A stretch of 64,000 nt of DNA from Paenibacillus rhizosphaerae (GCF_014192015.1 NZ_JACHXJ010000003.1:372001-436000), one strand, 5' to 3'; shown: positions 7,286 through 16,100, counted from the first letter of the stretch. Notes: generated by a model from the sequence alone, not told the origin. Numbers and translations are program-made.

Positions 7286-8557
7286 ATGAGATTTATCAAG
7301 AGCAAAACCTTTTTAACCGGATTACTGGTAGCAGCCTTCGTCTTAACCGGGGTTGGGCCGGCAGGCAGCATATCCAAACCAGACATTGCGAATGCAGCTG
7401 CGGAGTACGCGGCCGGTAATAATCCGAATGAAACGGTTTCGGACTCAACACCAACCCCAGCGCCGACATCGACGCCAGCACCAGCGGCTTCAACTCCAGC
7501 CCCGGCTTTGACGCTTTCCGACGCGCAACAAGTAGAAATCGCCCGTAAGGCGGCGGTGAATATCCCTTTAACGGATCAAACAAACGCCGAAGCAAATGCA
7601 CTTTACGATAAATTTAAACAATCGGCGGCGTCAAGCAATGACGTGGCTGCAAACAAAGCTTATTCTGATGAGGAACTCATCAAAGAACTTCCAGGCTTCA
7701 AGAACGGCTACAAGGAAGCCAACGGCGTCAGGCTTCACTACGTCGAGGGCGGGGAAGGCGAACCGCTGTTTCTTCTGCCCGGCTGGCCCGTAACTTGGTA
7801 TTCGTTTCGCGAAATGATGCCGGAGCTGGCTAAGAACTATCATGTTTATGTCGTGGAATACCGCGGCATGGGGAGCTCGGACAAACCTCAATCGGGCTAT
7901 GACAAAAAGACGATGGCAACGGATATTTATGAATTGGCCAAAGCGCTTGGATATAAGAGCATCAACATCGCTGGGCATGATATCGGAGCGACGATCGCAT
8001 ACGCATATGCAGCCAACTTCCCGCAAGCCACGAAGAAAGTCGTGCTGATGGATGCTTCCCATCCGAACGAGAACTTTTTGAAAATCCCGATTTTGCCGCC
8101 GTCGGGTGTGTATGATGAAAGCAATCCCGAACGCGCGAAGTTCTACTGGTGGTTTGCCGTCAATACCATTCCGGGCTTGTCGGAGCAGATGCTCCAGGGC
8201 AAAGAGCTGGATCTCGTCTATAATTGGATTTACGATTATATGGGCTACACCAAGGATGCGCTCAGCAAGAAGGAACGCGAGGTTTATCTCGCGGCCTACT
8301 CACAGCCTGATGCGCTTCGCGCCGGCAATGAATGGTACAAGACGTTCAGTGACGATATCGAAACGCTGAAAACGTACAAGCCGCTGACCGTGTCTGCGCT
8401 CGGCATCGCCGGCGTGTCTGGTTACAGCATGCTGGAGCAGTTCTTAAATGAGCATGCGCCGAATTCAAAGACGGTGAAGCTGGAGAAAACCGGACATTGG
8501 ATCATGGTGGAGAACCCGCAAGCCGCCATTAAACTGTTTAACGAGTTTTTCCAATAA
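7286..8557 (+). CDS. Exported epoxide-hydrolase-like alpha/beta-hydrolase with Pro/Thr linker
   Basis: A 423-residue protein. Residues 1-35 repeat the signal peptide of the upstream gene almost word for word, followed by a low-complexity T-P-A linker (about 50-75), a helical region, then the hydrolase domain from about 145. The nucleophile elbow reads G-H-D-I-G-A, so the nucleophile is Asp rather than Ser, as in epoxide hydrolases and haloalkane dehalogenases. The oxyanion motif is L-P-G-W-P and the C-terminal His lies in KTGHWIMVE. It starts 56 bases after the previous gene with its own AGGAGG, so they are probably co-transcribed. The linker suggests a domain displayed outside the cell. Confidence 0.85.
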   Translation: MRFIKSKTFLTGLLVAAFVLTGVGPAGSISKPDIANAAAEYAAGNNPNETVSDSTPTPAPTSTPAPAASTPAPALTLSDAQQVEIARKAAVNIPLTDQTNAEANALYDKFKQSAASSNDVAANKAYSDEELIKELPGFKNGYKEANGVRLHYVEGGEGEPLFLLPGWPVTWYSFREMMPELAKNYHVYVVEYRGMGSSDKPQSGYDKKTMATDIYELAKALGYKSINIAGHDIGATIAYAYAANFPQATKKVVLMDASHPNENFLKIPILPPSGVYDESNPERAKFYWWFAVNTIPGLSEQMLQGKELDLVYNWIYDYMGYTKDALSKKEREVYLAAYSQPDALRAGNEWYKTFSDDIETLKTYKPLTVSALGIAGVSGYSMLEQFLNEHAPNSKTVKLEKTGHWIMVENPQAAIKLFNEFFQ

Positions 8558-8650
8558 CAGGAAGCAGTTGTCGGAATCCAGAGTACAAGATTTATTCCGA
8601 ACGCTGATCTTGAATAAAAGGATAAACCTAGCGATTTGCTGTATTTGTCT

Positions 8651-8691
8651 GAGCCACCAGAAGGTAACTTTCTTGTGGCTCTTCTATTTTT
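8651..8691 (+). terminator. Intrinsic terminator after the second hydrolase
   Basis: GAGCCAC-CAGAA, a six-base loop, then TTCTT-GTGGCTC followed by a T-rich tract. One mismatch in the stem. It lies about 94 bases after the hydrolase stop. Confidence 0.75.
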
Positions 8692-9130
8692 AAACAGGAG
8701 GAATGAATCAAACATGTCATTCATCGATGTATCGTAGAGCTACATTGACAACGCAGGCGGCCGTCTATGCGGTCCGTCATTCCATTTGAACGAAACGAGT
8801 ATGACTTTTGGCATAGCGTATGAAATTCGTCATGCACAGCGGCCCAAAGTGATGCTTTTTTTGCGTCCAATTCATGACGTACAACAGATTTGGCCGTCCG
8901 CTATCCTTGGTAAGATCAAAATGCAAGCACGAAGGAGAACGCGGCAGCGATCTCCGACAAAAGAAACGATAGGAGTGTGGACGTGAAGACGGAGAAAAAA
9001 GTCGGTTTGGCGTTGCGGATCGTGACGGTGCTGCTCTGCTGACGCTGGTTGTTGGATTTTTTTTGAACTTAACTTCTTGAATTATTGAACGCGCATGCGA
9101 ATGCAATGGATTCCGCGGAGGTGAAGGCTT
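8692..9130. other. Decayed spacer between hydrolase and msrAB
   Basis: No intact gene. The stretch holds the second 166-bp repeat copy at 8751-8916, meaning the last 12 codons of a response regulator without its body. After it comes a short GTG frame at 8977 with a GGAGTG ribosome site that encodes MKTEKKVGLALRIVTVLLC and then stops, which looks like the first codons of a lost membrane protein. It reads as the scar of a deleted or rearranged second two-component locus. Confidence 0.6.
8751..8916 (+). repeat. 166-bp direct repeat, copy 2 (orphan response-regulator 3' end)
   Basis: Second copy of 6030-6195. It begins mid-gene at the codons for TQAAVYAVRHSI and includes the stop, but nothing upstream encodes a receiver or helix-turn-helix domain. 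The two copies flank the paired hydrolase genes. Confidence 0.92.
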
Positions 9131-10300
9131 GTGAAACTGAAACGATTCGTGCTTCCCGTCGGGTTGATGGCCGTGATAGTGTTTGCCGCTTATGGCTCCT
9201 ATCACAAACACGATATTACGGAGGCAAAAGGCATGAGTAACGAGGCGAAAGCCATGAGTAACAAGGTGACTCGATTTACGGAAACGGCGGCGGCAAGCGG
9301 GGATACCAAGACCGCCGTTTTCGCCGGAGGCTGCTTCTGGAGCGTGGAAGCGCCGTTCGAGAAGCTGGACGGCGTCGTGAGCGTCGTCACCGGCTATTCG
9401 GGCGGACACACGACTGACCCGACATATGAGAAGGTGTCTACCGGAAAGACGGGCCATCTCGAAGCGGTGCAGGTCCGTTACGATCCGAGCCGCATCTCAT
9501 ACAACCAGCTGCTCCAAGTCTTCTGGCGCAACACGGATCCGACCGACACGAAAGGGCAATTCGCCGACCGCGGCACGGAATATCGTTCGGTCATCTTCTA
9601 CGACAGCAAGGAACAGCAGACGGCGGCAGAAGCGTCGAAAGCAGCCCTCGCCGCGCAAGGCAAATTTGAGAAGCCGCTCGTGACGAACATTTTACCGGTC
9701 TCCGCGTTCTATGAAGCCGAGGATGTCCATCAGGACTTCTACCGGACCCATCCGGCCGATTTCGAATTCAACGACGTCGCGTCCGGCCGGAAGGCGTTTC
9801 TGGACGGCATCTGGGGTGAGGATCAGGAGTTGAAGGCGCTGGAAAGTCCGTATTCCCGGATCGACAAAGCGGAAAGGCTCATGTCGCTCACAAAGCTGCA
9901 GGTCGAAGTCACGCAGCATGATCAGGACGAGCCGCCGTTCCAGAACGCGTATTGGAACAACACCGAAGAAGGCATATACGTCGACATCGTGTCGGGCGAG
10001 CCGCTGTTCAGCTCGAAAGACCAGTTTGATGCCGGTACGGGCTGGGCGAGCTTCACCCGTCCCTTGGAGCCAGACAGCGTGGTCTACCGGGAAGTCGGCG
10101 GGTTCTTCTCGGACGAGACCCAAGTGAGAAGCCGCTACGCGGATTCCTTCCTCGGCCACGTATTCGAAGACGGTCCCGAACCGACGGGACTTCGTTACTG
10201 CACGAACTCGGCTTCGCTGCGCTTTATTCCGAAGGACGATCTCGTACAAAGCGGATACGGAAAGTATACCAAACTATTTCAGGGGGATGATGAACAATGA
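9131..10300 (+). CDS. msrAB: Exported or membrane-anchored MsrA-MsrB methionine sulfoxide reductase
   Basis: A 389-residue fusion. An N-terminal hydrophobic segment (about 6-22) acts as signal or anchor. The MsrA domain follows at about 60-215, with catalytic C68 in AGGCFW, and the MsrB domain at about 245-375, with catalytic C357 in RYCTNS. MsrA reduces the S- and MsrB the R-epimer of protein methionine sulfoxide. The MsrB domain lacks the CxxC zinc pairs seen in many MsrB proteins. The start is GTG 9131 with GGAGGTG upstream. Export implies repair of envelope or secreted proteins. The stop overlaps the next gene's start by four bases. Confidence 0.93.
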   Translation: MKLKRFVLPVGLMAVIVFAAYGSYHKHDITEAKGMSNEAKAMSNKVTRFTETAAASGDTKTAVFAGGCFWSVEAPFEKLDGVVSVVTGYSGGHTTDPTYEKVSTGKTGHLEAVQVRYDPSRISYNQLLQVFWRNTDPTDTKGQFADRGTEYRSVIFYDSKEQQTAAEASKAALAAQGKFEKPLVTNILPVSAFYEAEDVHQDFYRTHPADFEFNDVASGRKAFLDGIWGEDQELKALESPYSRIDKAERLMSLTKLQVEVTQHDQDEPPFQNAYWNNTEEGIYVDIVSGEPLFSSKDQFDAGTGWASFTRPLEPDSVVYREVGGFFSDETQVRSRYADSFLGHVFEDGPEPTGLRYCTNSASLRFIPKDDLVQSGYGKYTKLFQGDDEQ

Positions 10301-10758
10301 GAAACGAGTTTATTTTGGAACTGTTGGACAGCCGGCTGAACGTTTTTCTTCAATTGGTTGAGCAATGCCCGCCGGACAAACGCCGCGTGATCCCGAACGG
10401 CTTTAAGAACCACCTGCATTGGCATGTCGGACATGTGCTGACGGTGACGGAATTCCACGTGTTCACGCTCTCGAATCAGCCCACGTTCCTGCCGGAACGG
10501 TACCAGTCGTTGTTCGCCTACGGCACGAAGCCCGCGGATTGGCAGGAAGAGCCGCCGGCGTGGGACGACTTGATCGCGGAGCTGGGCGCTCAAGCGGTCC
10601 TCATCCGCGAGACGTTGAAGGACAGGCTGGACGAACCCGTGCCGGAGAACTTCCTGAAGGCGCAAACGATCGGCGAGCTTATCGTGTCCACGGAGCTGCA
10701 TATGCTTGACCATGTCGGATTCGTCAACGCTATGCTGAAAGCACTGCAAGCTTCTTAA
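10297..10758 (+). CDS. DinB-superfamily protein
   Basis: A 153-residue protein of the DinB/YfiT four-helix-bundle type, with the expected metal-ligand histidines in a NHLHWHVGHVLT helix near 45-55 and another His in ELHMLDH near the C-terminus. Members of this superfamily include bacillithiol transferases and other thiol-dependent enzymes. It overlaps msrAB by ATGA, so it is translationally coupled to it, which suggests a role in oxidative or electrophile stress. Specific activity is not known. Confidence 0.82.
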   Translation: MRNEFILELLDSRLNVFLQLVEQCPPDKRRVIPNGFKNHLHWHVGHVLTVTEFHVFTLSNQPTFLPERYQSLFAYGTKPADWQEEPPAWDDLIAELGAQAVLIRETLKDRLDEPVPENFLKAQTIGELIVSTELHMLDHVGFVNAMLKALQAS

Positions 10759-10927
10759 GGCGAATGGAGATCTTCGCTGGGCTAGAGAAACTTCGGCTGA
10801 CCTCGCTAGGGATGGGCATCTCTTGATATCCAAGAATATCGTAATCCAGAAGGATTTTTGGTGTATGCCCAGCCGGATTCGTTCCGCTATGCGGACAAAT
10901 ATTTGGTGACCCGAAGAACGCAATATC

Positions 10928-10977
10928 TAAAAAAAGCCGGGCTCCTCCCGCATGCAGCTTTGGAGGAGACCCGGCTT
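10928..10977 (-). terminator. Intrinsic terminator of aroA(G)
   Basis: Read on the minus strand, AAGCCGGGTCTCCTCC pairs with GGAGGAGCCCGGCTT (one bulge) and is followed by a long T-run. It lies 50 bases after the aroA stop. Confidence 0.88.
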
Positions 10978-11027
10978 AATGATGTTGGCTATCGTGATTT
11001 AAACAGGCTGTGTTTCTGGAATCCGGC

Positions 11028-12098
11028 TTACAGCAGTCCCGAACCTTTAACCTGGTTATAGAATTCCTGGAACTGCGGAATGTTGAACTGCTGGGCCGCG
11101 TCGGACAACGCCGTAGCCGGATCCGGATGAACCTCGACCATCACGCCGTCGGCGCCGGCCGCCAAAGCCGCTTTGGCGCAAGGCGCCATGATGTCTTTGC
11201 GGCCGGTGGAATGGGTCACATCGACCAGCACCGGCAGATGCGTTTCCTGCTTCAGAATCGGTACAGCCGAAATGTCGAGCGTGTTGCGCGTCGCTTTTTC
11301 GTACGTGCGGATGCCCCGCTCAATCAGCATGATCTGCGTGTTGCCCCGGGATAAAATATACTCGGCCGCATGCACGAATTCGTCGATGGTCGCCGCCAGC
11401 CCGCGCTTCAGCAGAACCGGCGTCCGGACGTCCCCCGCCGCCTTCAGCAGCTCGAAGTTCTGCATGTTTCTCGCCCCGATCTGGATGACATCGATGTAAT
11501 CGCATGCCAGCTCGATATGCGCCGGGTCCACGATTTCGCTGATCGTCTTCAGCCCGAATTCGCTCGCCACTTCCTTCAGAATTTTCAGGCCTTCGATGCC
11601 AAGTCCCTGGAAATCGTAAGGCGAGGTTCTCGGCTTGAACGCGCCGCCGCGCATCACCGTAATGCCCGCTTCTTTCAAAGCGGCTGCTACAGTGCGGACC
11701 TGCTCATAGCTCTCGACCGAGCACGGTCCTGCGATCATGACCGGCTTGCCGCCGCCGATCGTCACATCGCCCAGCTGAATGACGGTATCCTCCGCCTTTT
11801 TCTTGCGGCTGACGAGCAGGTGCTTCTTATGATCGATCTGCTGCAGCGTCAGCGTCGCCTGAAAAATTTGCTTGAACAGATGCCGAACCGTCTCATGGTC
11901 GAATGGTCCTTCGTTGCTGGCTACGAGTTTCTCCAGCATTTCCTTTTCACGGACCGGATCAAATTTCGGCACGCCCTGTTTTTCTTTCTCTACACCAAGC
12001 TCCTGTGCGATCCGCGCCCGTTCGGACAGCAGCGACAGCAGCTGAAGATTCACCTCATCCAATTGATTGCGCAGTTCTTCCAAGCGCCCTTGACTCAT
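11028..12098 (-). CDS. aroA: Bifunctional chorismate mutase / 3-deoxy-7-phosphoheptulonate synthase
   Basis: A 356-residue fusion like B. subtilis AroA(G). An AroQ-type chorismate mutase at about 1-90 (LRNQLDEVNLQLLSLLSERA) is joined to a type I-beta DAHP synthase from about 100, with MIAGPCSVES, RGGAFKPRTSPY, the metal Cys/His/Glu positions and a C-terminal VEVHPDP. It catalyses the first committed step of the shikimate pathway from PEP and erythrose-4-phosphate, and the mutase domain lets chorismate/prephenate feed back on it. The transcript carries a T-box leader, so expression also responds to an uncharged tRNA. Confidence 0.95.
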   Translation of the reverse strand: MSQGRLEELRNQLDEVNLQLLSLLSERARIAQELGVEKEKQGVPKFDPVREKEMLEKLVASNEGPFDHETVRHLFKQIFQATLTLQQIDHKKHLLVSRKKKAEDTVIQLGDVTIGGGKPVMIAGPCSVESYEQVRTVAAALKEAGITVMRGGAFKPRTSPYDFQGLGIEGLKILKEVASEFGLKTISEIVDPAHIELACDYIDVIQIGARNMQNFELLKAAGDVRTPVLLKRGLAATIDEFVHAAEYILSRGNTQIMLIERGIRTYEKATRNTLDISAVPILKQETHLPVLVDVTHSTGRKDIMAPCAKAALAAGADGVMVEVHPDPATALSDAAQQFNIPQFQEFYNQVKGSGLL

Positions 12099-12142
12099 CT
12101 CTCATCTCTCCTCACCTAGTGTTGAAAATATCTAAATCAAAC

Positions 12143-12434
12143 AAAAAAGACCCCTGTCCGCCAAGGGACGAGGAGTCGTGGTACCACCCTTATTAGACAT
12201 GCACACGTGCAGGCTGCATATCTCACTTGAACCTTTTAACGCAAGGGAAACGGGTATTCCTACGTCCTGCATTCATCAAACAGGGAATCAAAATACCGGC
12301 TCAGGAATGAACTTCGGCGGGCAGTGTCCCTCGGATGCTTCCAGTCTATCGGCATACCGTCCCTGGCAGGAGCTTTCTCCGCTTACTCTTTCCTTCACAG
12401 CTTGTGTTCTATAAATTAGTTCGAACTAAAATTT
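12143..12434 (-). promoter_or_regulatory. T-box riboswitch upstream of aroA(G)
   Basis: On the minus strand the conserved T-box element AGGGTGGTACCACGACTCC lies at about 12190-12172, followed by an intrinsic terminator (GACTCCTCG... pairing with ...GGGGTC, then TTTTTT) at 12177-12143. Upstream sequence has the purine-rich and paired segments of Stem I. On the 3' side of the presumed specifier loop the triplet TTC (12311-12309) is followed by A, which would specify Phe. The T-box call is firm. The specifier identity is read by eye and tentative. Confidence 0.9.
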
Positions 12435-12440
12435 AAAAGC

Positions 12441-12470
12441 ATTGTATTACAATCCGTGGAAGGGATGCAA
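12441..12470 (-). promoter_or_regulatory. Sigma-A-type promoter of aroA(G)
   Basis: Minus-strand TTGCAT (12470-12465), an 18-base spacer, then TACAAT (12446-12441). It lies just upstream of the T-box leader. Confidence 0.6.
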
Positions 12471-12683
12471 GATCACAAAGTAACGCATTAACGCGATGAA
12501 TTATTAGATACACTCGAATCAACAAGTCCCCTTCATTCGTAATTCCTTGCCCAAATCAAGGGAGATGCGGCCGAATATCGACGATGCCTATCCTGTCCAA
12601 CAGCCCTATTAAAAGCCAGGAGGTTCAAATTGTTCAGCATGCGCCTAAGCGGCCGCCAAACGGTCACTTCGCTCTGACGTGAA

Positions 12684-13556
12684 TCACTCAGCAAAATACG
12701 CGGTCACGTGGTCCCTAAATTCGCACGCGGCGGCCGACAAATAGCGCTGCTCGCTCCATACGAGGTAAAATTGGCGCCGGCACGCCTGATCGGCCACGGG
12801 CACTAGAGTGACACCGGGTATTTCTTTATCCCCTTTTTTGCAGCCGGACAGTGCCACCCCGATGCCCGCGCGTACGAGGCTTAGGATCGCCGGCGGTTCG
12901 TCGACCCGGCAAATATACCGGGGAGCCGCCCCGGCCTGCTCAAAGAAGCCGTCATTGATCTGCTGAAAGACAAAGTCTTCGCGGTATCCGATAAAGGGCT
13001 CCGCCGCCGCTTCTTTCAAAGAAACCTGACGGCGGCCGGCAAGCGGATGCGCCGAGGGCACGGCCAAGTACAATTCCTCGCTCAGCACGGCCTTATAAGC
13101 ATATCCCCCTTGATCCAGCGGCAGCGGCGTAAAGCCGAGATCCGCCTCACCCGAGGTGAGAATTTCGCTCATCTGCTCGATGGGAGCCTGGGAAATTTGA
13201 AAGTTTACTTCCGGATGAGCCGTTATAAATTCGGTGATCGGCCCCGTCATCCGCTCCAACGTCACCGTCACCAGTCGGATGCTGCCGCGCTCCAGCCCGG
13301 CAAGGTCCGTCACCTCCCGTTTTCCTTCCTCCAGCAGGCGGAGCGCCTCCTCAGCCTTTGTCAGAAACGCCTTTCCATAGGAATTCAGTCGAATTCTACC
13401 CGCTTGCCTGTCGAACAGCGGAACGCCGATATCCTCCTCCAGCCGGGAAATCGTCTTGCTGAGCGCAGGCTGGGCGATCCTCAGCTCTTGCGAGGCCTTC
13501 GTCATATGCTCCAGCCTGGCCACAGTCCTGAAATATTGAAGCTGCAGCAGCTCCAT
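12684..13556 (-). CDS. LysR-family transcriptional regulator
   Basis: A 290-residue LysR protein: N-terminal winged helix-turn-helix at about 1-60 (LQYFRTVARLEHMTKASQEL, then QPALSKTISRLE) and a two-lobed effector domain from about 90. ATG 13556 follows GGAGGGAG with good spacing; an upstream in-frame ATG would add ten unlikely residues. It is divergent from an NADP-dependent quinone-reductase-like gene, the classic arrangement for a LysR regulator and its target. The 144-bp intergenic region is AT-rich with nested inverted repeats (ATATATAG, TATATTTTTATAT). The effector is unknown. Confidence 0.9.
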   Translation of the reverse strand: MELLQLQYFRTVARLEHMTKASQELRIAQPALSKTISRLEEDIGVPLFDRQAGRIRLNSYGKAFLTKAEEALRLLEEGKREVTDLAGLERGSIRLVTVTLERMTGPITEFITAHPEVNFQISQAPIEQMSEILTSGEADLGFTPLPLDQGGYAYKAVLSEELYLAVPSAHPLAGRRQVSLKEAAAEPFIGYREDFVFQQINDGFFEQAGAAPRYICRVDEPPAILSLVRAGIGVALSGCKKGDKEIPGVTLVPVADQACRRQFYLVWSEQRYLSAAACEFRDHVTAYFAE

Positions 13557-13700
13557 AGCTCTCCCTCCACCCCTTATATACTTCAATATATAGAGTCATA
13601 TAAAAATATATATTTCCGTTTATCGCAGCCTGATTATAAGATAACCTGAGAAGGAAATCAATGGGATCTACAATTCAGGATAAGTCAAGGAGTGAACCGT

Positions 13701-14618
13701 ATGAAAGCCATAACATTCAACCGCCTGGGGCCGCCCGACGTGCTGCAGCTGACCGAGCTCCCCGTCCCGTCAGCCCGACCGGGAACCGTCCGGGTACGCG
13801 TCAAAACGGCCGGCGTCATGCCGATCGACGCCAAGGTCCGCAGCGGAGTCGTTCCGTACGCGCAGTCCCACCCTTTCCCGATCATCCCCGGCAATGAATT
13901 TGCCGGGATGATCGACGAGGTGGGTGACGGCGTTAGCGAATTCGCCCGCGGGGAAGAAGTGATCGGCTTCACGACATTTGGCGGGTATGCCGAATATGTC
14001 GTCGTCAGCAGCGACCAATTGGTACGTAAACCGGAGGCTATGCCTTGGGAGACCGCCGGAGGTTTTACCGGCAACGGACAGGGCGCCCATATGGCGCTGG
14101 AAGCGATCCGGATTCAGCCCGGGGATACCGTGCTGATCCATGGGGCGGCCGGCGGGCTGGGCACCTTTGCCGTGCAGCTCGCGCTGGCTTGGGGCGCCGG
14201 CAGGGTGATCGGCACGGCCAGCGTGGCCCATCACGAACACCTCCGCCGCCTGGGCGCCATTCCGCTCGGCTACGGGGAAGGGCTCGCCGCCCGCGTACGC
14301 GCTATCGCCCCCGCGGGAGTGGACGCCGCCTTGCATGCCGGCGGCGGGGATGACCCCATCCTGCAGGCATCCGTGGACCTGGTCCAGGACTTCAGCCGAA
14401 TTGTAGCGATGGTCCCCAGTGTTCAGGCCCAAACGCTCGGCATCCGGCAACTGACCGGAACGCGCAGCAAAGAACGCCTTACCGAACTTGTCCGCATATA
14501 CAGCGAAGGGAAAGTCGATATCTCTATCCGCAAAGTGGTGCCGCTGGATCAGGCCCAGGACGCCCACCGGGAGATTGAATCCGGCCATGGCCGCGGAAAG
14601 ATCATCCTCTCGGTCTAA
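13701..14618 (+). CDS. NADP-dependent alcohol dehydrogenase / quinone oxidoreductase (MDR family)
   Basis: A 305-residue medium-chain reductase without the structural zinc lobe. GroES-like domain at about 1-120 and Rossmann domain at about 125-270 with HGAAGGLGTFAVQLA. It resembles zinc-independent quinone oxidoreductases (QOR class) that reduce quinones or enones with NADPH. ATG 13701 has AAGGAG eight bases upstream. Divergent LysR at 12684 is the probable regulator. A strong terminator follows. Confidence 0.87.
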   Translation: MKAITFNRLGPPDVLQLTELPVPSARPGTVRVRVKTAGVMPIDAKVRSGVVPYAQSHPFPIIPGNEFAGMIDEVGDGVSEFARGEEVIGFTTFGGYAEYVVVSSDQLVRKPEAMPWETAGGFTGNGQGAHMALEAIRIQPGDTVLIHGAAGGLGTFAVQLALAWGAGRVIGTASVAHHEHLRRLGAIPLGYGEGLAARVRAIAPAGVDAALHAGGGDDPILQASVDLVQDFSRIVAMVPSVQAQTLGIRQLTGTRSKERLTELVRIYSEGKVDISIRKVVPLDQAQDAHREIESGHGRGKIILSV

Positions 14619-14631
14619 TTTGCTTCGACTT

Positions 14632-14672
14632 AAAAAGGGTGCCATCAATCAACGATCGATGGCACCCTTTTT
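14632..14672 (+). terminator. Intrinsic terminator, bidirectional
   Basis: AAAAAGGGTGCCATC, an eleven-base loop, GATGGCACCCTTTTTC. A perfect 12-base stem with A- and T-runs. Confidence 0.9.
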
Positions 14673-14728
14673 CGCTGCGGATCAATGGGAGAATAATGGA
14701 TTTGTCTCAAAAGACTTTCATCACGGCA

Positions 14729-15940
14729 TCAAGACACCGTCGGCGACTCCTTGCGAAAGCCGGATTCGCCCGGCTTGCTCCGCTTCGCGTCACGGCGCTT
14801 TGCACCGATGATCCAGCGCGAACCCGGCAGATGCGACAGCGTGTAGCTGATGCCGAGCGAAGCGAGTACGGTCAGGCCGAAGGTCAGGAGCGTAAAGGAT
14901 ACGTGGCTGCCTGCCAAATCCATCGGACGCGTGAAAAAGGCGATCACGTAAATGATCAGCGCATGCACAAGATAGCCGCCGAACGAATACCGGCCGATCC
15001 AGGTCAGCAGCCGCAGAAAAGCCTGGCTCCGCCCCTGCATCATGATAAGCAGCCCGTACAGCAGGAGCATCTGCGCGACGATGATGACAAAGGTCGATGG
15101 CCGCAGGTACGTGGAAATATTTAAATTCACGACCTCACCCGACCCCTGCAGCACGTCATAGCCCAGCTTGATGTACATGGCCAGGAACAGGAGTCCGGTC
15201 CAAGGCAGCAGCCGGGTGCACCATGCCCGCCAGTTTGAGACGGATGCCGCGCATACCGCGCCGGCCACAACATAAAAACCGTACATTACGAACGAATAGC
15301 TGCGGTATTGCAGCAAAACGGACCAGGGTCCGCCAAGCCCTTCGGCCCAGCTCCCCATTCGGTAATAGGACAGATACAGCAGAGCAGCGTAAATGATAAA
15401 AGATCCGCCCAGGATCGCGGATAACAACCCTGCCCGCTTCTTCGTCTCCAAAGGCCCGATCACGCGCCGCGCCGCCCGAAACGCCCAGGCAAACAGCGGA
15501 AACAGCAGGTAGAACTGAAAGATCATCAGAATAAACCACAGCTGGTATCCCGTCTGAGGAACGAACATCTCTTTCAGCAGCGCTCCCCAGTCCTGTCCTC
15601 CTTTTTGCCAGAAAGATGGGGTAAATACGTGGACATACAGCCAATAAATCACCGTCCAGCACAGAAAAGGGACATACACATCTCCGAACCGTTTGCGGAT
15701 AAACGGACCGTACCGAAACCGTTCACCATAGTTATAAAACAACAGCACGGCGGATAAAAACACAAAGGTCGGCGTTCCGAAACGGGTCAGGTGGTAGATC
15801 ATCGTCAGCATGGTGGAATCCGCGGCCACAATGTCGGGCCTATAAATGTACTCGGCAATGGAATGCTGCATCACGATCGCCAGAAAGGCGAGGCCACGCA
15901 GCTGCGTCCATTCTTCGATTCGCGGTTTGCCCATGAGCAT
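14729..15940 (-). CDS. Acyltransferase family 3 membrane protein
   Basis: A 403-residue protein with about ten membrane spans, typical of OafA/WecH-type O-acyltransferases. Near the N-terminus it has the family's LRGLAFLAIVMQH segment with the conserved His, and the membrane-embedded Arg/Glu residues (RKRFGDVYVPF) are in place. Such proteins transfer acetyl or other acyl groups to sugars or lipids at the outer membrane face. The start follows AAGGAGG. It stands alone, so the substrate is not indicated. Confidence 0.87.
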   Translation of the reverse strand: MLMGKPRIEEWTQLRGLAFLAIVMQHSIAEYIYRPDIVAADSTMLTMIYHLTRFGTPTFVFLSAVLLFYNYGERFRYGPFIRKRFGDVYVPFLCWTVIYWLYVHVFTPSFWQKGGQDWGALLKEMFVPQTGYQLWFILMIFQFYLLFPLFAWAFRAARRVIGPLETKKRAGLLSAILGGSFIIYAALLYLSYYRMGSWAEGLGGPWSVLLQYRSYSFVMYGFYVVAGAVCAASVSNWRAWCTRLLPWTGLLFLAMYIKLGYDVLQGSGEVVNLNISTYLRPSTFVIIVAQMLLLYGLLIMMQGRSQAFLRLLTWIGRYSFGGYLVHALIIYVIAFFTRPMDLAGSHVSFTLLTFGLTVLASLGISYTLSHLPGSRWIIGAKRRDAKRSKPGESGFRKESPTVS

Positions 15941-16100
15941 GAGGTCCTCCTTCTTCTTGTTCAGGGCCAGTATACCCGGTCAATATTAAATGAACCTTAA
16001 AGCAGGTGGAATTAACAGATTTTCTCTCATCCAAAGGCCACTTTTTTCCCCCGTACATGGTTCACGATTCTCCAGTTTCCAACAACTCCCCATGCATATA

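Noticed and set aside
8777..9457. Leftward 226-codon frame over the repeat and msrAB
   Set aside because: Overlaps the real msrAB gene and repeat spacer, has no ribosome site, and its composition is shadow-like.
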